DNA of 64,000 nucleotides from positions 186,001 through 250,000 of the forward strand of contig NZ_RXFS01000004.1 of NCBI RefSeq assembly GCF_003952185.1, read 5' to 3'. Source of the DNA: Variovorax sp. 679. GTDB lineage: Bacteria; Pseudomonadota; Gammaproteobacteria; Burkholderiales; Burkholderiaceae_C. The notes under the pieces were generated by a model, which worked only from the letters and a program-made list of their open reading frames with translations, made no database searches and was not told where the DNA came from. Made by a program: the position numbers and the translations under genes. This document shows positions 53,897-62,895 of this stretch, piece by piece. Positions within the stretch are counted from its first letter, which is position 1, and every line of letters starts with the position of its first letter.

Positions 53897-54748
53897 TCAT
53901 TTCGCGCCACCCGATTCGTAGATGTCCCATGCCTCCTTGGCGCTGGCGCCGCGGTGGATCATGGCCATCAGCGCGTCCACCACCGCCGACGGATTGCCGT
54001 GCTGGTAGACGTTGCGCCCGTACACCATGCCGACGGCGCCTTCGTCCATCAGCACGCGCGAGCGCGCGAACACCTGCTGCAGGTCCTCGCGGCCGCCGCC
54101 GCGCACGAGCACGGGGCAGCGCGCGGCCTGCACCACGCGGTGGAAGTCCGCGGGGTCGCTGGTGGGGTCGGCCTTGATGATGTCGGCGCCCATGTCGCGC
54201 GCCAGGCGCACCAGCGTGACGATCTTCTCGGCATCGCCATCCACCGAGTAGCGGCTGCCGGCCGACGGCGCCTGCATCACCAGTGGTTCGATCATCAGCG
54301 GCATGCCGTAGCGGTCGCAGTCGGCGCGCACGCGGGCGATGTTCTGCACGCACTGGCGGAACAGGTCGGGCTCGTCGGGCAGCATGAAGAGGTTGACCAC
54401 CACGCAGGCCGCGTCGCGCTGCACTGCCGGCAGCACCGGGTCGTGCTCGTTCTGCAGCACGGCCCACATCACGCGGTGCCGCGTGGCGTTGTAGGGGTTG
54501 CCCATGTCGATGCGCATCACCAGCGCCGGCTTGTCGCGGCCCGGGCGGTCCTGCAGCAGGTCGGACTGGCCGTAGTTGAGCTGGATCGCGTCGGGGCGGG
54601 CGGCCACGAGACGGTCCATCACCGAGGGCATGTCCTCGAGGCCGTCGAGGAAGCTGGGCTCGTTGCACACGCCGTGGTCGAGTGCGATGTCCAGGCAGCG
54701 CCCGTTGTTGAGCAGCCTGTTCAGGCGTGCGGTCTTGTCCTTCGACAT
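53897..54748 (-). CDS. Class I aldolase, DhnA/LacD-DeoC type
   Basis: A 283-residue TIM-barrel aldolase. The start LNRLLNNGRCLDIALDHGV carries the family Asp-His. The Schiff-base lysine is most likely Lys192 in DIIKADPTSD, and PVLVRGGGREDLQQ and AVGMVYGRNVYQ form the phosphate-binding end of the barrel. The inferred reaction is retro-aldol cleavage of a ketose phosphate, giving a triose or two-carbon unit. It is the last gene of the minus-strand arm of a polyol locus that includes a ribose-type importer, so it probably splits the phosphorylated sugar. The exact sugar is not evident. Confidence 0.87.
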   Translation of the reverse strand: MSKDKTARLNRLLNNGRCLDIALDHGVCNEPSFLDGLEDMPSVMDRLVAARPDAIQLNYGQSDLLQDRPGRDKPALVMRIDMGNPYNATRHRVMWAVLQNEHDPVLPAVQRDAACVVVNLFMLPDEPDLFRQCVQNIARVRADCDRYGMPLMIEPLVMQAPSAGSRYSVDGDAEKIVTLVRLARDMGADIIKADPTSDPADFHRVVQAARCPVLVRGGGREDLQQVFARSRVLMDEGAVGMVYGRNVYQHGNPSAVVDALMAMIHRGASAKEAWDIYESGGAK

Positions 54749-54798
54749 ACGAAAAGAAGTCCTTGTTGGGTTGCTTGTGGGTGTGACAGAAAAATGGA

Positions 54799-55800
54799 TC
54801 AGGCGAGCGAGCCCAGGTGCCTGCCGGCCGCCGCGTCGATCAGCTCCAGCGCCGCGTCGTGCAGGCGCACAGCGCCGGCGCCCGCGTTTTCGATGGCCTG
54901 CTTGCTCACGCGTGCGCCGCACAGCGCCACCGAGATGCTTCCGCGCGCCAGCGTCCAGGCGATCATCAGTTGGCCGAAGGAGCATTCGAGCTGCGTGCGC
55001 AGCGGCTCCAGCTCCTCGAAGAAGGCTTTGAGCTTCGCGCGGTTCTGCGCGCTGAAGCGCGGGTTGGCGGCGCGCTGGTCATCGCCGGTGAACTTGCGCT
55101 CGGGGTCGATGGGGCCGGCGAGCAGGCCCAGCGCGAGCGAGGAGTAGCCCAGCACCGCCACGTCGTGCTCGGTGCACAGCGGAACCAGCGTCTGTTCGAT
55201 CTCGCGGTCGATCAGGCTGTAGCGTTCCTGCGCGGCGTCGACGGGGCCGTAGCGCAGGTACTCGGCAAGCGTCTCGGGGCTCACGTTGCTCACGCCGATG
55301 GCGCGGATCTTTCCCTGCTTCTTGAGTTCGAGCAGCGCGTCCATGGTCTCGGCCACAGGCGTGGTGGCGTCCTGCCAGTGCGTGATGTAGAGGTCGATGT
55401 AGTCGGTCTGCAGGCGCTTCAGGCTCTCTTCGCATTCATGGAAGATCGACTCGCGCCCGAGGTAGCGGTACACCGGGTGGCCGTCTTCTTCGAAGAAGTG
55501 CGTTCCCTGTTGGGTGTGCCACACCAGCCCGCACTTGGTGGCGATCACGGCCTCGTGGCGCCGGCCCTTCAGCGCGGTGCCGACGATGCTCTCGGAGCGC
55601 CCGAGGCCGTAGGCCGGCGCGGTGTCGATCAGGTTCACGCCCGCGTCCAGCGAGGCCTGGATGGCGAGCACGGCCGCTGCGTTGTCGCCGCCGCCCCACA
55701 TCCAGCCGCCCATGGCCCAGGTGCCAAGGCCGATGGCCGAGCATTCGATGCCGGAAGGGCCGAGGGTGGTTTTCTTCATCGTCGATGCGTTGTTGCTCAT
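54799..55800 (-). CDS. Aldo/keto reductase
   Basis: A 333-residue NADPH-type reductase of the AKR superfamily. The catalytic tetrad is visible: Asp and Tyr in DTAPAYGLGRSE, Lys in ATKCGL and His in YITHWQD. IGVSNVSPETL and the C-terminal VALCGARVSKQAIENAG (cofactor-binding) are also typical. The start at 55800 overlaps the permease stop (ATGA). A second in-frame ATG at 55779 is possible. It probably interconverts an aldose or ketose and an alcohol in the sugar pathway encoded around it. Confidence 0.9.
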   Translation of the reverse strand: MSNNASTMKKTTLGPSGIECSAIGLGTWAMGGWMWGGGDNAAAVLAIQASLDAGVNLIDTAPAYGLGRSESIVGTALKGRRHEAVIATKCGLVWHTQQGTHFFEEDGHPVYRYLGRESIFHECEESLKRLQTDYIDLYITHWQDATTPVAETMDALLELKKQGKIRAIGVSNVSPETLAEYLRYGPVDAAQERYSLIDREIEQTLVPLCTEHDVAVLGYSSLALGLLAGPIDPERKFTGDDQRAANPRFSAQNRAKLKAFFEELEPLRTQLECSFGQLMIAWTLARGSISVALCGARVSKQAIENAGAGAVRLHDAALELIDAAAGRHLGSLA

Positions 55801-56828
55801 CGCTTTGTCTTTCTCGTGTTCATGAGGTGGTCGATGGTCACGGCCGCGAGCAGGATCAGGCCCTTGATCACGTCCTGCCAGTAGGGCGATACGTCGAGCA
55901 GGATCAGCGAGCTGGTCACCACCGACAGCAGCGCCAGGCCCAGCACCGCGCCGAGCACCGTGCCCGAGCCGCCCTTGAGGCTGGCGCCGCCGATCACTGC
56001 CGCGGCGATCACGTTGAGCTCCATGCCCATGCCGAAGGTGGGCGTGGCCGCGCCGAAGCGCGCCGTGTAGATCACGCCAGCGAGCCCGGCCGAGGCCGCG
56101 CACAGCACCGTGACCCAGAACTTCACGTGGCCCACGCGGATGCCCGAATAGAGCGCCGCCTTCTCGTTGCTGCCGGTGTAGAACACGCGGCGCAGCAGGG
56201 TGGAGCGGCGCAGCACGAAGTCGCTCACCACCACGATCACCAGGAAGATCAGGATCACCGCCGGAATGCCGAAGAGCGTGCCCTGGCCGATGAACTTGAA
56301 CTCCGCCGGCAACGAGAACAGCGACTGCGGTGTGCCCTGCGTGAGTGCGAGACACAGGCCGCGCACGATCACCATGAAGGCCAGCGAGGCGATGAAGTGG
56401 TTCAGCCCGATGCGCGTGACGCAGCCGCCGATCATCGCGCCGATCATGGCGCTGGCGGCAATGGCGATGAGCCCCGCCGTCCATGGGTCGAAGCCCATGA
56501 GGAACAGCTTGCCCGTGACCACCATCGCGAAGCACACCACCGAGCCCACCGACAGGTCGATGCCACCGACGATCAGCAGGATCGTCATGCCCACCACCAC
56601 GATGCCCTCGATGGAGAACGACAGCAGCATCGCGCGCACGTTGTCCCACGTGAGGAAGTAGGGCGAGGCGAAGCTCATGCCCACGCACAGCGCGGCAATG
56701 ATGAGCAGCAAGCCCATCTCGCGCATGCTGCCGAGTTTGCTGGCGGGTTTCACGGGGCCTCCTCCGCCCGACTGGCGTGGCTGGAGGCCTGGGGCGGCCC
56801 CCGCATCGAGTTGTGCTGGGTAATTCAT
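55797..56828 (-). CDS. Sugar ABC transporter permease (RbsC-like), second system
   Basis: A 343-residue inner-membrane permease. After a poorly conserved Gly/Pro-rich cytosolic start, the family motif [20 protein letters not shown] appears near residue 85. The coupling region GSNEKAALYSGIRVGHVK lies near residue 225, and AAAVIGGASLKGGSGTVLGA is the C-terminal signature. Both ends overlap the ATPase and reductase genes by four bases. It imports the substrate of the local polyol or sugar pathway. Confidence 0.92.
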   Translation of the reverse strand: MNYPAQLDAGAAPGLQPRQSGGGGPVKPASKLGSMREMGLLLIIAALCVGMSFASPYFLTWDNVRAMLLSFSIEGIVVVGMTILLIVGGIDLSVGSVVCFAMVVTGKLFLMGFDPWTAGLIAIAASAMIGAMIGGCVTRIGLNHFIASLAFMVIVRGLCLALTQGTPQSLFSLPAEFKFIGQGTLFGIPAVILIFLVIVVVSDFVLRRSTLLRRVFYTGSNEKAALYSGIRVGHVKFWVTVLCAASAGLAGVIYTARFGAATPTFGMGMELNVIAAAVIGGASLKGGSGTVLGAVLGLALLSVVTSSLILLDVSPYWQDVIKGLILLAAVTIDHLMNTRKTKR

Positions 56829-58339
56829 GCTGTCGCTTCCTCTTCGCAAAGTCCGGAGGCCAGCCGCAGCAGAGCCTCTTCCGTCATGTCCTTGTCTTGC
56901 ACTTCGCCGGCGAGCCGGCCGTCGCGTATCACCAGCGCGCGGTCGCACAGCCCGATGATCTCGGGCAACTCCGACGAGATCACGATCACGCCCACGCCCT
57001 GGCCGGCCAACTCGCGCAGGATGTGATGGATCTCCGACTTGGCGCCAACGTCCACGCCGCGCGTGGGTTCGTCCATCAGCAGCACCGACGGATTGGTGGC
57101 CAGCAGCTTGGCGATGGCCACCTTCTGCTGGTTGCCGCCCGACAGGCTCGCCACGTCGATGTCGACCCCGTCGGACTTGAGCTTGAGCTTGGCGCCCAGG
57201 TCGATCGCGAGTCTGCGCTCGGCCGCGCGCTGCAGCAGGCCGAAACGCGAGCTCACGCGCTTCAGCGCCATCGACGCGATGTTCTGCGCAATCGGCAGGT
57301 CGAGATACACGCCGGCCGCCTTGCGGTCTTCGCTGAGATAGGCGATGCCCTCGCGCAGCGCGTCGCTGTACTTGCGGATCGCGAGTTCCCTGCCGCGCAG
57401 GCGCACGCTGCCGCCGCGGGCCGTGCGCAGGCCGCACACGGTCTCGGCGAGTTCGCTGCGGCCGGCGCCCATCAGGCCCGCGATGCCGAGGATCTCGCCG
57501 CGCTTCAGCCTGAACGACACGCCGTGCACGCGCTCGCCGTCGGCGATGTCCGTCACTTCGAGCACGTGTTCGCCCGATGCAGGCTCATCCTGCTTGGGCG
57601 GGTAGTAGTTACCGAGGTCGCGCCCGACCATGCGGCGCACCAGGCCGTCGGCGTCGAGCTCGGCCAGCGGGCCGCTGTGCACGTCGCGCCCGTCGCGCAG
57701 CACGGTCACGCGCGAGCAGTGCGCGAAGATCTCGGCCATGCGGTGGCTGATGTAGATGATGCCGATGCCCTGCGCCTTGAGGTCGTGCAGCACCTTGAAG
57801 AGCGCGGCCGATTCGTTGTCGGTCAGCGCGGCGGTGGGTTCGTCGAGGATCAGCACCTTGCAGTCCAGCGTGAGCGCCTTCGCGATCTCGATGAGCTGCT
57901 GCGTGGAGATGCTCAGGTCCTTCACCAGCGCGGACGGATCGACGTCCTGCCCCAGCCGCTGCAGCACCTTGGCCGCGCGTTCGTTGAGGCTCGCGTAGTT
58001 CATCCACGCGCTCTTGCCGGCGTTGATTTCCGGCATGAAGATGTTCTCGGCCACGGTGGCGTCGCCGCACAGGGCGATCTCCTGGTGCACCAGGCCGATG
58101 CCCAGGCGCATGGCGTGCGCCGGGCCGTCTATGACCACCTGCTGCCCGTCGAGCGCGATCGTGCCCTCGTCCGGCTGGTGGATGCCGTCGATGATGTTCA
58201 TCAGCGTGGACTTGCCCGCGCCGTTCTCGCCGCACAGGGCGTGGATCTCGCCGCTGTGCAGCGTGAAGTCCACGCCCGAGAGCGCGCGCGAAGCGCCGAA
58301 GCGCTTGCTGATGCGCCGCAATTCGAGCAGTGCGCTCAT
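56825..58339 (-). CDS. Sugar ABC transporter ATP-binding protein (RbsA-like), second system
   Basis: A 504-residue double ATPase. The first half contains Walker [10 protein letters not shown] and LILDEPTAAL. The second half has degenerate Walker A GLMGAGRSE, signature [15 protein letters not shown] and LLMDEPTRGVDVGAK. ATG 58339 is used because the family begins MSALLELRRISKRFG. A GTG at 58357 is a real alternative: it overlaps the receptor stop as GTGA and has AAGGG nine bases upstream, adding six residues. Other genes in this window use the same GTGA coupling. Confidence 0.9.
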   Translation of the reverse strand: MSALLELRRISKRFGASRALSGVDFTLHSGEIHALCGENGAGKSTLMNIIDGIHQPDEGTIALDGQQVVIDGPAHAMRLGIGLVHQEIALCGDATVAENIFMPEINAGKSAWMNYASLNERAAKVLQRLGQDVDPSALVKDLSISTQQLIEIAKALTLDCKVLILDEPTAALTDNESAALFKVLHDLKAQGIGIIYISHRMAEIFAHCSRVTVLRDGRDVHSGPLAELDADGLVRRMVGRDLGNYYPPKQDEPASGEHVLEVTDIADGERVHGVSFRLKRGEILGIAGLMGAGRSELAETVCGLRTARGGSVRLRGRELAIRKYSDALREGIAYLSEDRKAAGVYLDLPIAQNIASMALKRVSSRFGLLQRAAERRLAIDLGAKLKLKSDGVDIDVASLSGGNQQKVAIAKLLATNPSVLLMDEPTRGVDVGAKSEIHHILRELAGQGVGVIVISSELPEIIGLCDRALVIRDGRLAGEVQDKDMTEEALLRLASGLCEEEATA

Positions 58340-58353
58340 CGCTTCGTGCCCAT

Positions 58354-59400
58354 TCACTCGCCGATGCCCTTGGTGCCGCGGCGGGCGAGGTACTTGTCCC
58401 AGTAGAAGTCGTCGGCGTTGGCCTTGCTCACCACCGACAGGCCGTTGTCCAGGAAGGGCACGGCCATGGGGTTGGTGCCGTTGCGCTTGGCGTCGTTCAT
58501 CGGGTCGATGAGCGTCGGGTTCTTGGCCAGGAACAGCATCATCATGCCCATGTAGCCCTGCATGCCCTGGTTCGGGTTGATGGAGCCGAACACGTCGCCC
58601 GACTTGATCATGTCGAGGATCTTCGCGTTCACGTCGCAGCACATCACCTTGATGTTCTTCTTGGTCTCGACCTTGGCCTGCGCCGCGCCGAGCGCCGAGT
58701 TGGCCTCGGGCATGAAGAGGGCGCCCAGGTTCGGGTTGGCCTGCGCGAGGCTCAGCACCGCCTGGTAGGCCTTGTTCGGGTCCTGGTTGCTGGCGGCGCG
58801 GCCGACCAGCTTCATGCCGGGGTGCTTGGCCTTCATGCGGTTGACGAAGGCGGCGATGCGGCGGTCGTGGTTGTCCTGGCCCGGGTTCTCCAGCACGGCG
58901 TATTCGCCCTTGCCGCCCAGCGAGGCCGCGATGGCGTCGGCCGCCTGCGTGCCTTCGCGGTCGTTGTCGGAGGTGACGAAGGAAGTGCGCTTTGAGTTCG
59001 GCGAGTCGGCCGCGAAGGTGACGACCGGGATGCCCATTGCCGCGGCGCGGTTGATCGGCTCGATGAACGGGTCGGGGTTCATCGGGTGCAGCAGGATGCC
59101 CGCGGGCTTGCGCGCCAGTTCCTGCTCGAAGGACGCGAGCTGCTTGTTCACGTCGTACTCCGGCGTGCCGGTGTAGCGGGTGCGAACGCCCAGCGTGCGG
59201 CCGAGCTGCTTCATCATTTCGTAGACCGGAAACCAGTACTCGACCCCCGACACCATCACGTTCATCACGTAGACGTCGCTGGGGTTGCCGCGCAGGCCGC
59301 CTGCCGCGGCGGGGGCAGCCGCCTGCTGCTGCGCGAATGCGCTCGCGCCGGCCAGGCCGATGCCGGCTGCCGCGGCGGACTTCAGGAAATTACGCCTCAT
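58354..59400 (-). CDS. Sugar ABC transporter substrate-binding protein (RbsB-like), twin-arginine signal
   Basis: A 348-residue periplasmic receptor. The N-terminus MRRNFLKSAAAAGIGLAG carries a twin-arginine motif (RRNFLK) and AFAQ cleavage near residue 24, suggesting Tat rather than Sec export. The mature part contains DVYVMNVMVSGVEYWFPVYEMM and KPAGILLHPMNPDPFIEPI, characteristic of sugar-binding LacI-like receptors (landmark GILLHPMNP). It heads the minus-strand arm and its promoter faces the kinase promoter. The ligand is probably a sugar alcohol. Confidence 0.9.
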   Translation of the reverse strand: MRRNFLKSAAAAGIGLAGASAFAQQQAAAPAAAGGLRGNPSDVYVMNVMVSGVEYWFPVYEMMKQLGRTLGVRTRYTGTPEYDVNKQLASFEQELARKPAGILLHPMNPDPFIEPINRAAAMGIPVVTFAADSPNSKRTSFVTSDNDREGTQAADAIAASLGGKGEYAVLENPGQDNHDRRIAAFVNRMKAKHPGMKLVGRAASNQDPNKAYQAVLSLAQANPNLGALFMPEANSALGAAQAKVETKKNIKVMCCDVNAKILDMIKSGDVFGSINPNQGMQGYMGMMMLFLAKNPTLIDPMNDAKRNGTNPMAVPFLDNGLSVVSKANADDFYWDKYLARRGTKGIGE

Positions 59401-59482
59401 TTTTTGTCTCCTCACGTTGGGTGGCACAGCTTGTCGGCGCTGCTTTTCAGGGCAGCACCTGGAACCTCTTTGTCACATCAGT

Positions 59483-59492
59483 TGTTATGACA
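59483..59492. promoter_or_regulatory. Direct repeat TGTTATGACA, copy a (candidate GntR operator)
   Basis: TGTTATGACA has TGT/ACA symmetry and recurs exactly at 59573-59582. This copy sits 82 bases upstream of the receptor start, next to a TAGAAT -10-like hexamer (59496-59501). The GT-N4-AC form resembles, but does not fully match, HutC-subfamily sites. Confidence 0.5.
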
Positions 59493-59572
59493 GGCTAGAA
59501 TGTACGCGCTGGCCGTTTGCAGGCATAACTAGGGGAAACGCTACTGGCAAGGCGCTTTTATTCAGCCGAAGC

Positions 59573-59582
59573 TGTTATGACA
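59573..59582. promoter_or_regulatory. Direct repeat TGTTATGACA, copy b (candidate GntR operator)
   Basis: Second exact copy of the 10-base repeat, 90 bases from the first. It ends on the first base of the kinase ATG, so a bound regulator would block initiation of the kinase transcript or its elongation. The GntR/UTRA regulator of this arm is the obvious candidate. Confidence 0.5.
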
Positions 59583-61129
59583 TGAAGCCAAACATACTGA
59601 TCGGCATCGACATGGGGTCGAGCAGCCTGAAAGCCCTGGCCCTCGAAGCCGGGAGCGGCCGCTCCGTCGCCCTGTCCCGAATGCCACTGCCGCACGACCG
59701 GCTGCCCGGAGGGGGATGCGAAGTGAGCGTGACGGCCATCCGCGCAGCGCTTACCCACGTGCTGCGCGACGTCGCCCATCAACTCGGAGACCGCGTGGCG
59801 GAGGTCCGCGCCATCGGCTGCACCGGCCATGGCGCGGGACTCTATGCGCTCGACGCGCGCAACGAGCTCGTGGGCGGACGCGCTGTCGCTTCCACCGACC
59901 AGCGCGCCGACGCGCGTGCGCGTTCCCTCGCGCTCGGCCACGGCCCGGCGCTCTTCGCCGACGTGGGCTGCCAGCCCTGGCCGGGTCAGCCCACGGTGAT
60001 CGCGGCCGAGCTGCTGGGCACCGACGCCGTGCAGCGCGGCGCGGTGCGCCGGCTGATGTTTGCGAAGGACTATCTCGGCTTCCTGCTGACCGGCGAGATC
60101 GCGACCGATGCGAGCGACGCGAGCACCGCCGGACTGGTGTCGATCGCGACGGGCACGTGGTCGCAGGCGGCCTTCGATGCCTCGGGCATCGCGGACCTCG
60201 GCCCCCACGTCTTCGGTCCGCTGGTGCCCAGCGGCGAGATCGTCGGCAGGCTGCGGCCTTCGGAAGCCGCGCTGTGCGGTCTGCCATCGGGCATTCCCGT
60301 GGCGATGGGCGCCATCGACCTGCTCGCCTCGATGACCGCGATCTGTGCCGAAGGGCGCGGGCGCGCGGTGTCGGTCTTCGGCACCTGGTGCGTGAATGCG
60401 GTGATCGGGCCGGTGATCGAGCCCAAGCCGGCCGTGGCCGCCGTCGTCAACTTCGGTCGCGAGGACAAGCGGCTCTACATGGAGAACAGCCCTTCGTCGA
60501 TGGCCAACATCGCGTGGCTGGCCGGCGTGCTCGGGCTGCCCGATTCGCGCGCGGTGGTCGACCTGGCGATGTCGGTGCCGCTGGGTGCCGGCGGCCTGCG
60601 CTTCCTGCCTTTCGTCAACGGCGGTGGAGGCGTGACGGCGGGTTTCGTCGGCCTCAAGAGCCATCACACGCGCGGCGACATGGCGCGCGCGGTGGTCGAT
60701 GCGGTCGCCGCGCTGCATGCACGGCACACGGCGCGTCTCGCGGCCTGCGGGTTGCCCGTGTCCGCATCCACCGTGCTCGGCGGCGGCGCGAGCGACACGC
60801 GCCTCGTGCGCCTGCTCGCGGGCTTCCTCGGCCATCCGGTCGAACGCTGCGCCGACGATGAAACCGGCGCGCGCGGTGCCGCCATCTACGCGGCCATGTC
60901 GCAGGGCATCGACCGTGCCGAAGAGGACAGCGCCTTGCTCGCGCCCTGCGACACCGTAGAACCCGATGCCGCCGAGGCGCGCGCCCATGCCGACTTCATT
61001 GCCGGCTTCAACGAACTGATCGACACCATGTCTCCTGTGTTTTCCCATCTGGCGGGAGGCGCGATGGGCGCCGCCCGGCCGCCCGAAGGCGTCCGCACCG
61101 CAGCGCCCAGCGCGGAGGTTTCCCGATGA
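59582..61129 (+). CDS. FGGY-family carbohydrate kinase (EryA-like)
   Basis: A 515-residue sugar or polyol kinase. The phosphate-binding start is GIDMGSSSLKALAL, followed by AIGCTGHGAG. The mid-protein MGAIDLLASMTAI and the adenosine motif VLGGGASDTRLVRLLAG near residue 396 complete the FGGY pattern. The adjacent downstream gene encodes a GlpD-like dehydrogenase. In erythritol catabolism of Brucella and rhizobia, an FGGY kinase (EryA) and a GlpD-like enzyme (EryB) act in exactly this order, so phosphorylation of a polyol is the best hypothesis. Substrate assignment is inference. Its start codon overlaps a candidate operator. Confidence 0.88.
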   Translation: MKPNILIGIDMGSSSLKALALEAGSGRSVALSRMPLPHDRLPGGGCEVSVTAIRAALTHVLRDVAHQLGDRVAEVRAIGCTGHGAGLYALDARNELVGGRAVASTDQRADARARSLALGHGPALFADVGCQPWPGQPTVIAAELLGTDAVQRGAVRRLMFAKDYLGFLLTGEIATDASDASTAGLVSIATGTWSQAAFDASGIADLGPHVFGPLVPSGEIVGRLRPSEAALCGLPSGIPVAMGAIDLLASMTAICAEGRGRAVSVFGTWCVNAVIGPVIEPKPAVAAVVNFGREDKRLYMENSPSSMANIAWLAGVLGLPDSRAVVDLAMSVPLGAGGLRFLPFVNGGGGVTAGFVGLKSHHTRGDMARAVVDAVAALHARHTARLAACGLPVSASTVLGGGASDTRLVRLLAGFLGHPVERCADDETGARGAAIYAAMSQGIDRAEEDSALLAPCDTVEPDAAEARAHADFIAGFNELIDTMSPVFSHLAGGAMGAARPPEGVRTAAPSAEVSR

Positions 61130-62895
61130 GCGCCTGGCAACTGCCCTTCGTGCGTCCTGCTTCTTTGGCGGACCGCCATTTCTCGACAGTCATCATCGGC
61201 GCCGGCATCAACGGCGTCGGCGTGTTCCGCGACCTGTGCCTGCAGCGCGTCGACTGCCTCATCGTCGACAAGGGCGACTTCAGCGCGGGCGCCAGCAGCG
61301 CGCCCTCGCGCATGATCCACGGAGGCTTGCGCTACCTCGAGAACGGCAGCTTCTCGCTCGTGGCCGAAGCCACGCGCGAGCGCAACCTGCTGCTGCGCAA
61401 TGCGCCGCACCTGGTGCAGCCGTTGAAGACGGTGGTGCCGCTGTCGAGCTTCTTCGGCGGCCTGATGAGCAGCGCGCTCAAGTTCTTCGGCCGCACGCCG
61501 CCGCAACGCACGCGCGGGCTGCTGGCCGTGGCGGCGGGCCTGCGCCTGTACGACCTGCTCGGCCGCCGCCAGCGCGTGATGCCCAACCACCGCATCAGCC
61601 GCGTGCCGCAGAACGACCGCAGCCTGTTCCGCGCCGCGGTGCGCTGGACCGCCACCTTCTTCGACGCGTGGATCAGCCACCCCGAATGGCTCATCCTCGA
61701 ACTCATCGGCGATGCCTGCCGCGACCAGCCGCGCTCGGCCGCCGCCAACTACTGCCGCGTGATGGGCTGCGCGGGCAACATCATCACGCTGCGCGACGAG
61801 ATCACCGGCGCGCTGGTACGCGTGACGGCCGACACCGTGGTGAACGCCAGTGGCGCATGGCTGGACCGCAGCACGGCAGTGCTCGGCGGCGCCGGCCCGC
61901 GCGTGATGGGCACCAAGGGCTCGCACCTCGTGCTCGACCACCCCGCGCTGCGCGACGCGCTCGAAGGCCGCATGGCCTACTTCGAGGCGGTGGACGGGCG
62001 CGTATGCATCGTCTATCCCTTCCTCGACCGCGTGCTGGTGGGCTCCACCGACATTCCGGTGGACGACCCCGACAAGATCGTGACCGAGCCCGAGGAGGTC
62101 GACTACCTGCTCGACGTGCTGGCCGAGGTGTTCCCGAACCTGCGCTTCGGCCGCGGCGACGTGGTGTACACGTATGTCGGCGTGCGGCCGCTGGCGCGCT
62201 CCGATGCCGACAAGCCGGGGCAGATCTCGCGCGACCACTCGGTGGTGCTCGACCCGCCGAGCGCCACGCGCGATATTCCCGTCGTCGGCCTCGTCGGCGG
62301 CAAGTGGACCACCTTCCGCGCGCTTGCCGAGGAAGCCACCAACGAAGTGCTGAAGCAGCTGGGCCGTCCGCGCACGGCATCGACCGACATGCTGCCCATC
62401 GGCGGTGGTGCCGAGCTGCCGGCCGACGCGCAGGCGGCTGAACGTTTCGTCGAGCGCATGGTCGGTGCCTCCGGCATGAGCCGCACGCGCGCGCAGGTGC
62501 TGCTGCGGCGCTACGGATCGAAGGCGCTGCCGCTCGCACAGCGCCTGGCGGCCTCGGGCGACATGCCGCTGCACCATGCGCCCGACTACTCGGTCGCCGA
62601 GCTTTCGTATCTCTGCCTCGAAACCGGCGTGGTGCATCTCGACGACCTCGTGATCCGCCGCACGCTGCTGGCCATCCGCGGGCTCGTCACCGATGCCGCG
62701 CTCGCCGAGATGGCCGGCATCGCCGCCGAGGCGCTGGGCTGGGACTCGGCGCAGCAGCACGCCGAGCTGAAGGCCTGCGCCACCGCGCTGCGCGAGCGCC
62801 ACGGCGTGCGGCTTTCGCCGGTGGCGGCCGATGCGCCGGCATCTTTCGATGCATCATTGATGACTCCTCAGGCCATGGGCCAGCCCTCGACGTGA
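61126..62895 (+). CDS. Glycerol-3-phosphate dehydrogenase family protein (GlpD/EryB-like)
   Basis: A 589-residue FAD enzyme of the GlpD family. The dinucleotide fold is VIIGAGINGVGVFRDL near residue 20, followed by DFSAGASSAPSRMIHGGLRYLE (landmark SRMIHGGLRYLE), and NASGAWLD near residue 242. VGSTDIPVDDPD and GLVGGKWTTFRALAEEA are conserved C-terminal FAD or substrate regions. It oxidises a polyol phosphate and passes electrons to quinone at the inner membrane. Its position after an FGGY kinase, with an ATGA overlap, matches EryA-EryB of erythritol pathways better than the glycerol regulon, because no GlpF accompanies it. Confidence 0.9.
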   Translation: MSAWQLPFVRPASLADRHFSTVIIGAGINGVGVFRDLCLQRVDCLIVDKGDFSAGASSAPSRMIHGGLRYLENGSFSLVAEATRERNLLLRNAPHLVQPLKTVVPLSSFFGGLMSSALKFFGRTPPQRTRGLLAVAAGLRLYDLLGRRQRVMPNHRISRVPQNDRSLFRAAVRWTATFFDAWISHPEWLILELIGDACRDQPRSAAANYCRVMGCAGNIITLRDEITGALVRVTADTVVNASGAWLDRSTAVLGGAGPRVMGTKGSHLVLDHPALRDALEGRMAYFEAVDGRVCIVYPFLDRVLVGSTDIPVDDPDKIVTEPEEVDYLLDVLAEVFPNLRFGRGDVVYTYVGVRPLARSDADKPGQISRDHSVVLDPPSATRDIPVVGLVGGKWTTFRALAEEATNEVLKQLGRPRTASTDMLPIGGGAELPADAQAAERFVERMVGASGMSRTRAQVLLRRYGSKALPLAQRLAASGDMPLHHAPDYSVAELSYLCLETGVVHLDDLVIRRTLLAIRGLVTDAALAEMAGIAAEALGWDSAQQHAELKACATALRERHGVRLSPVAADAPASFDASLMTPQAMGQPST

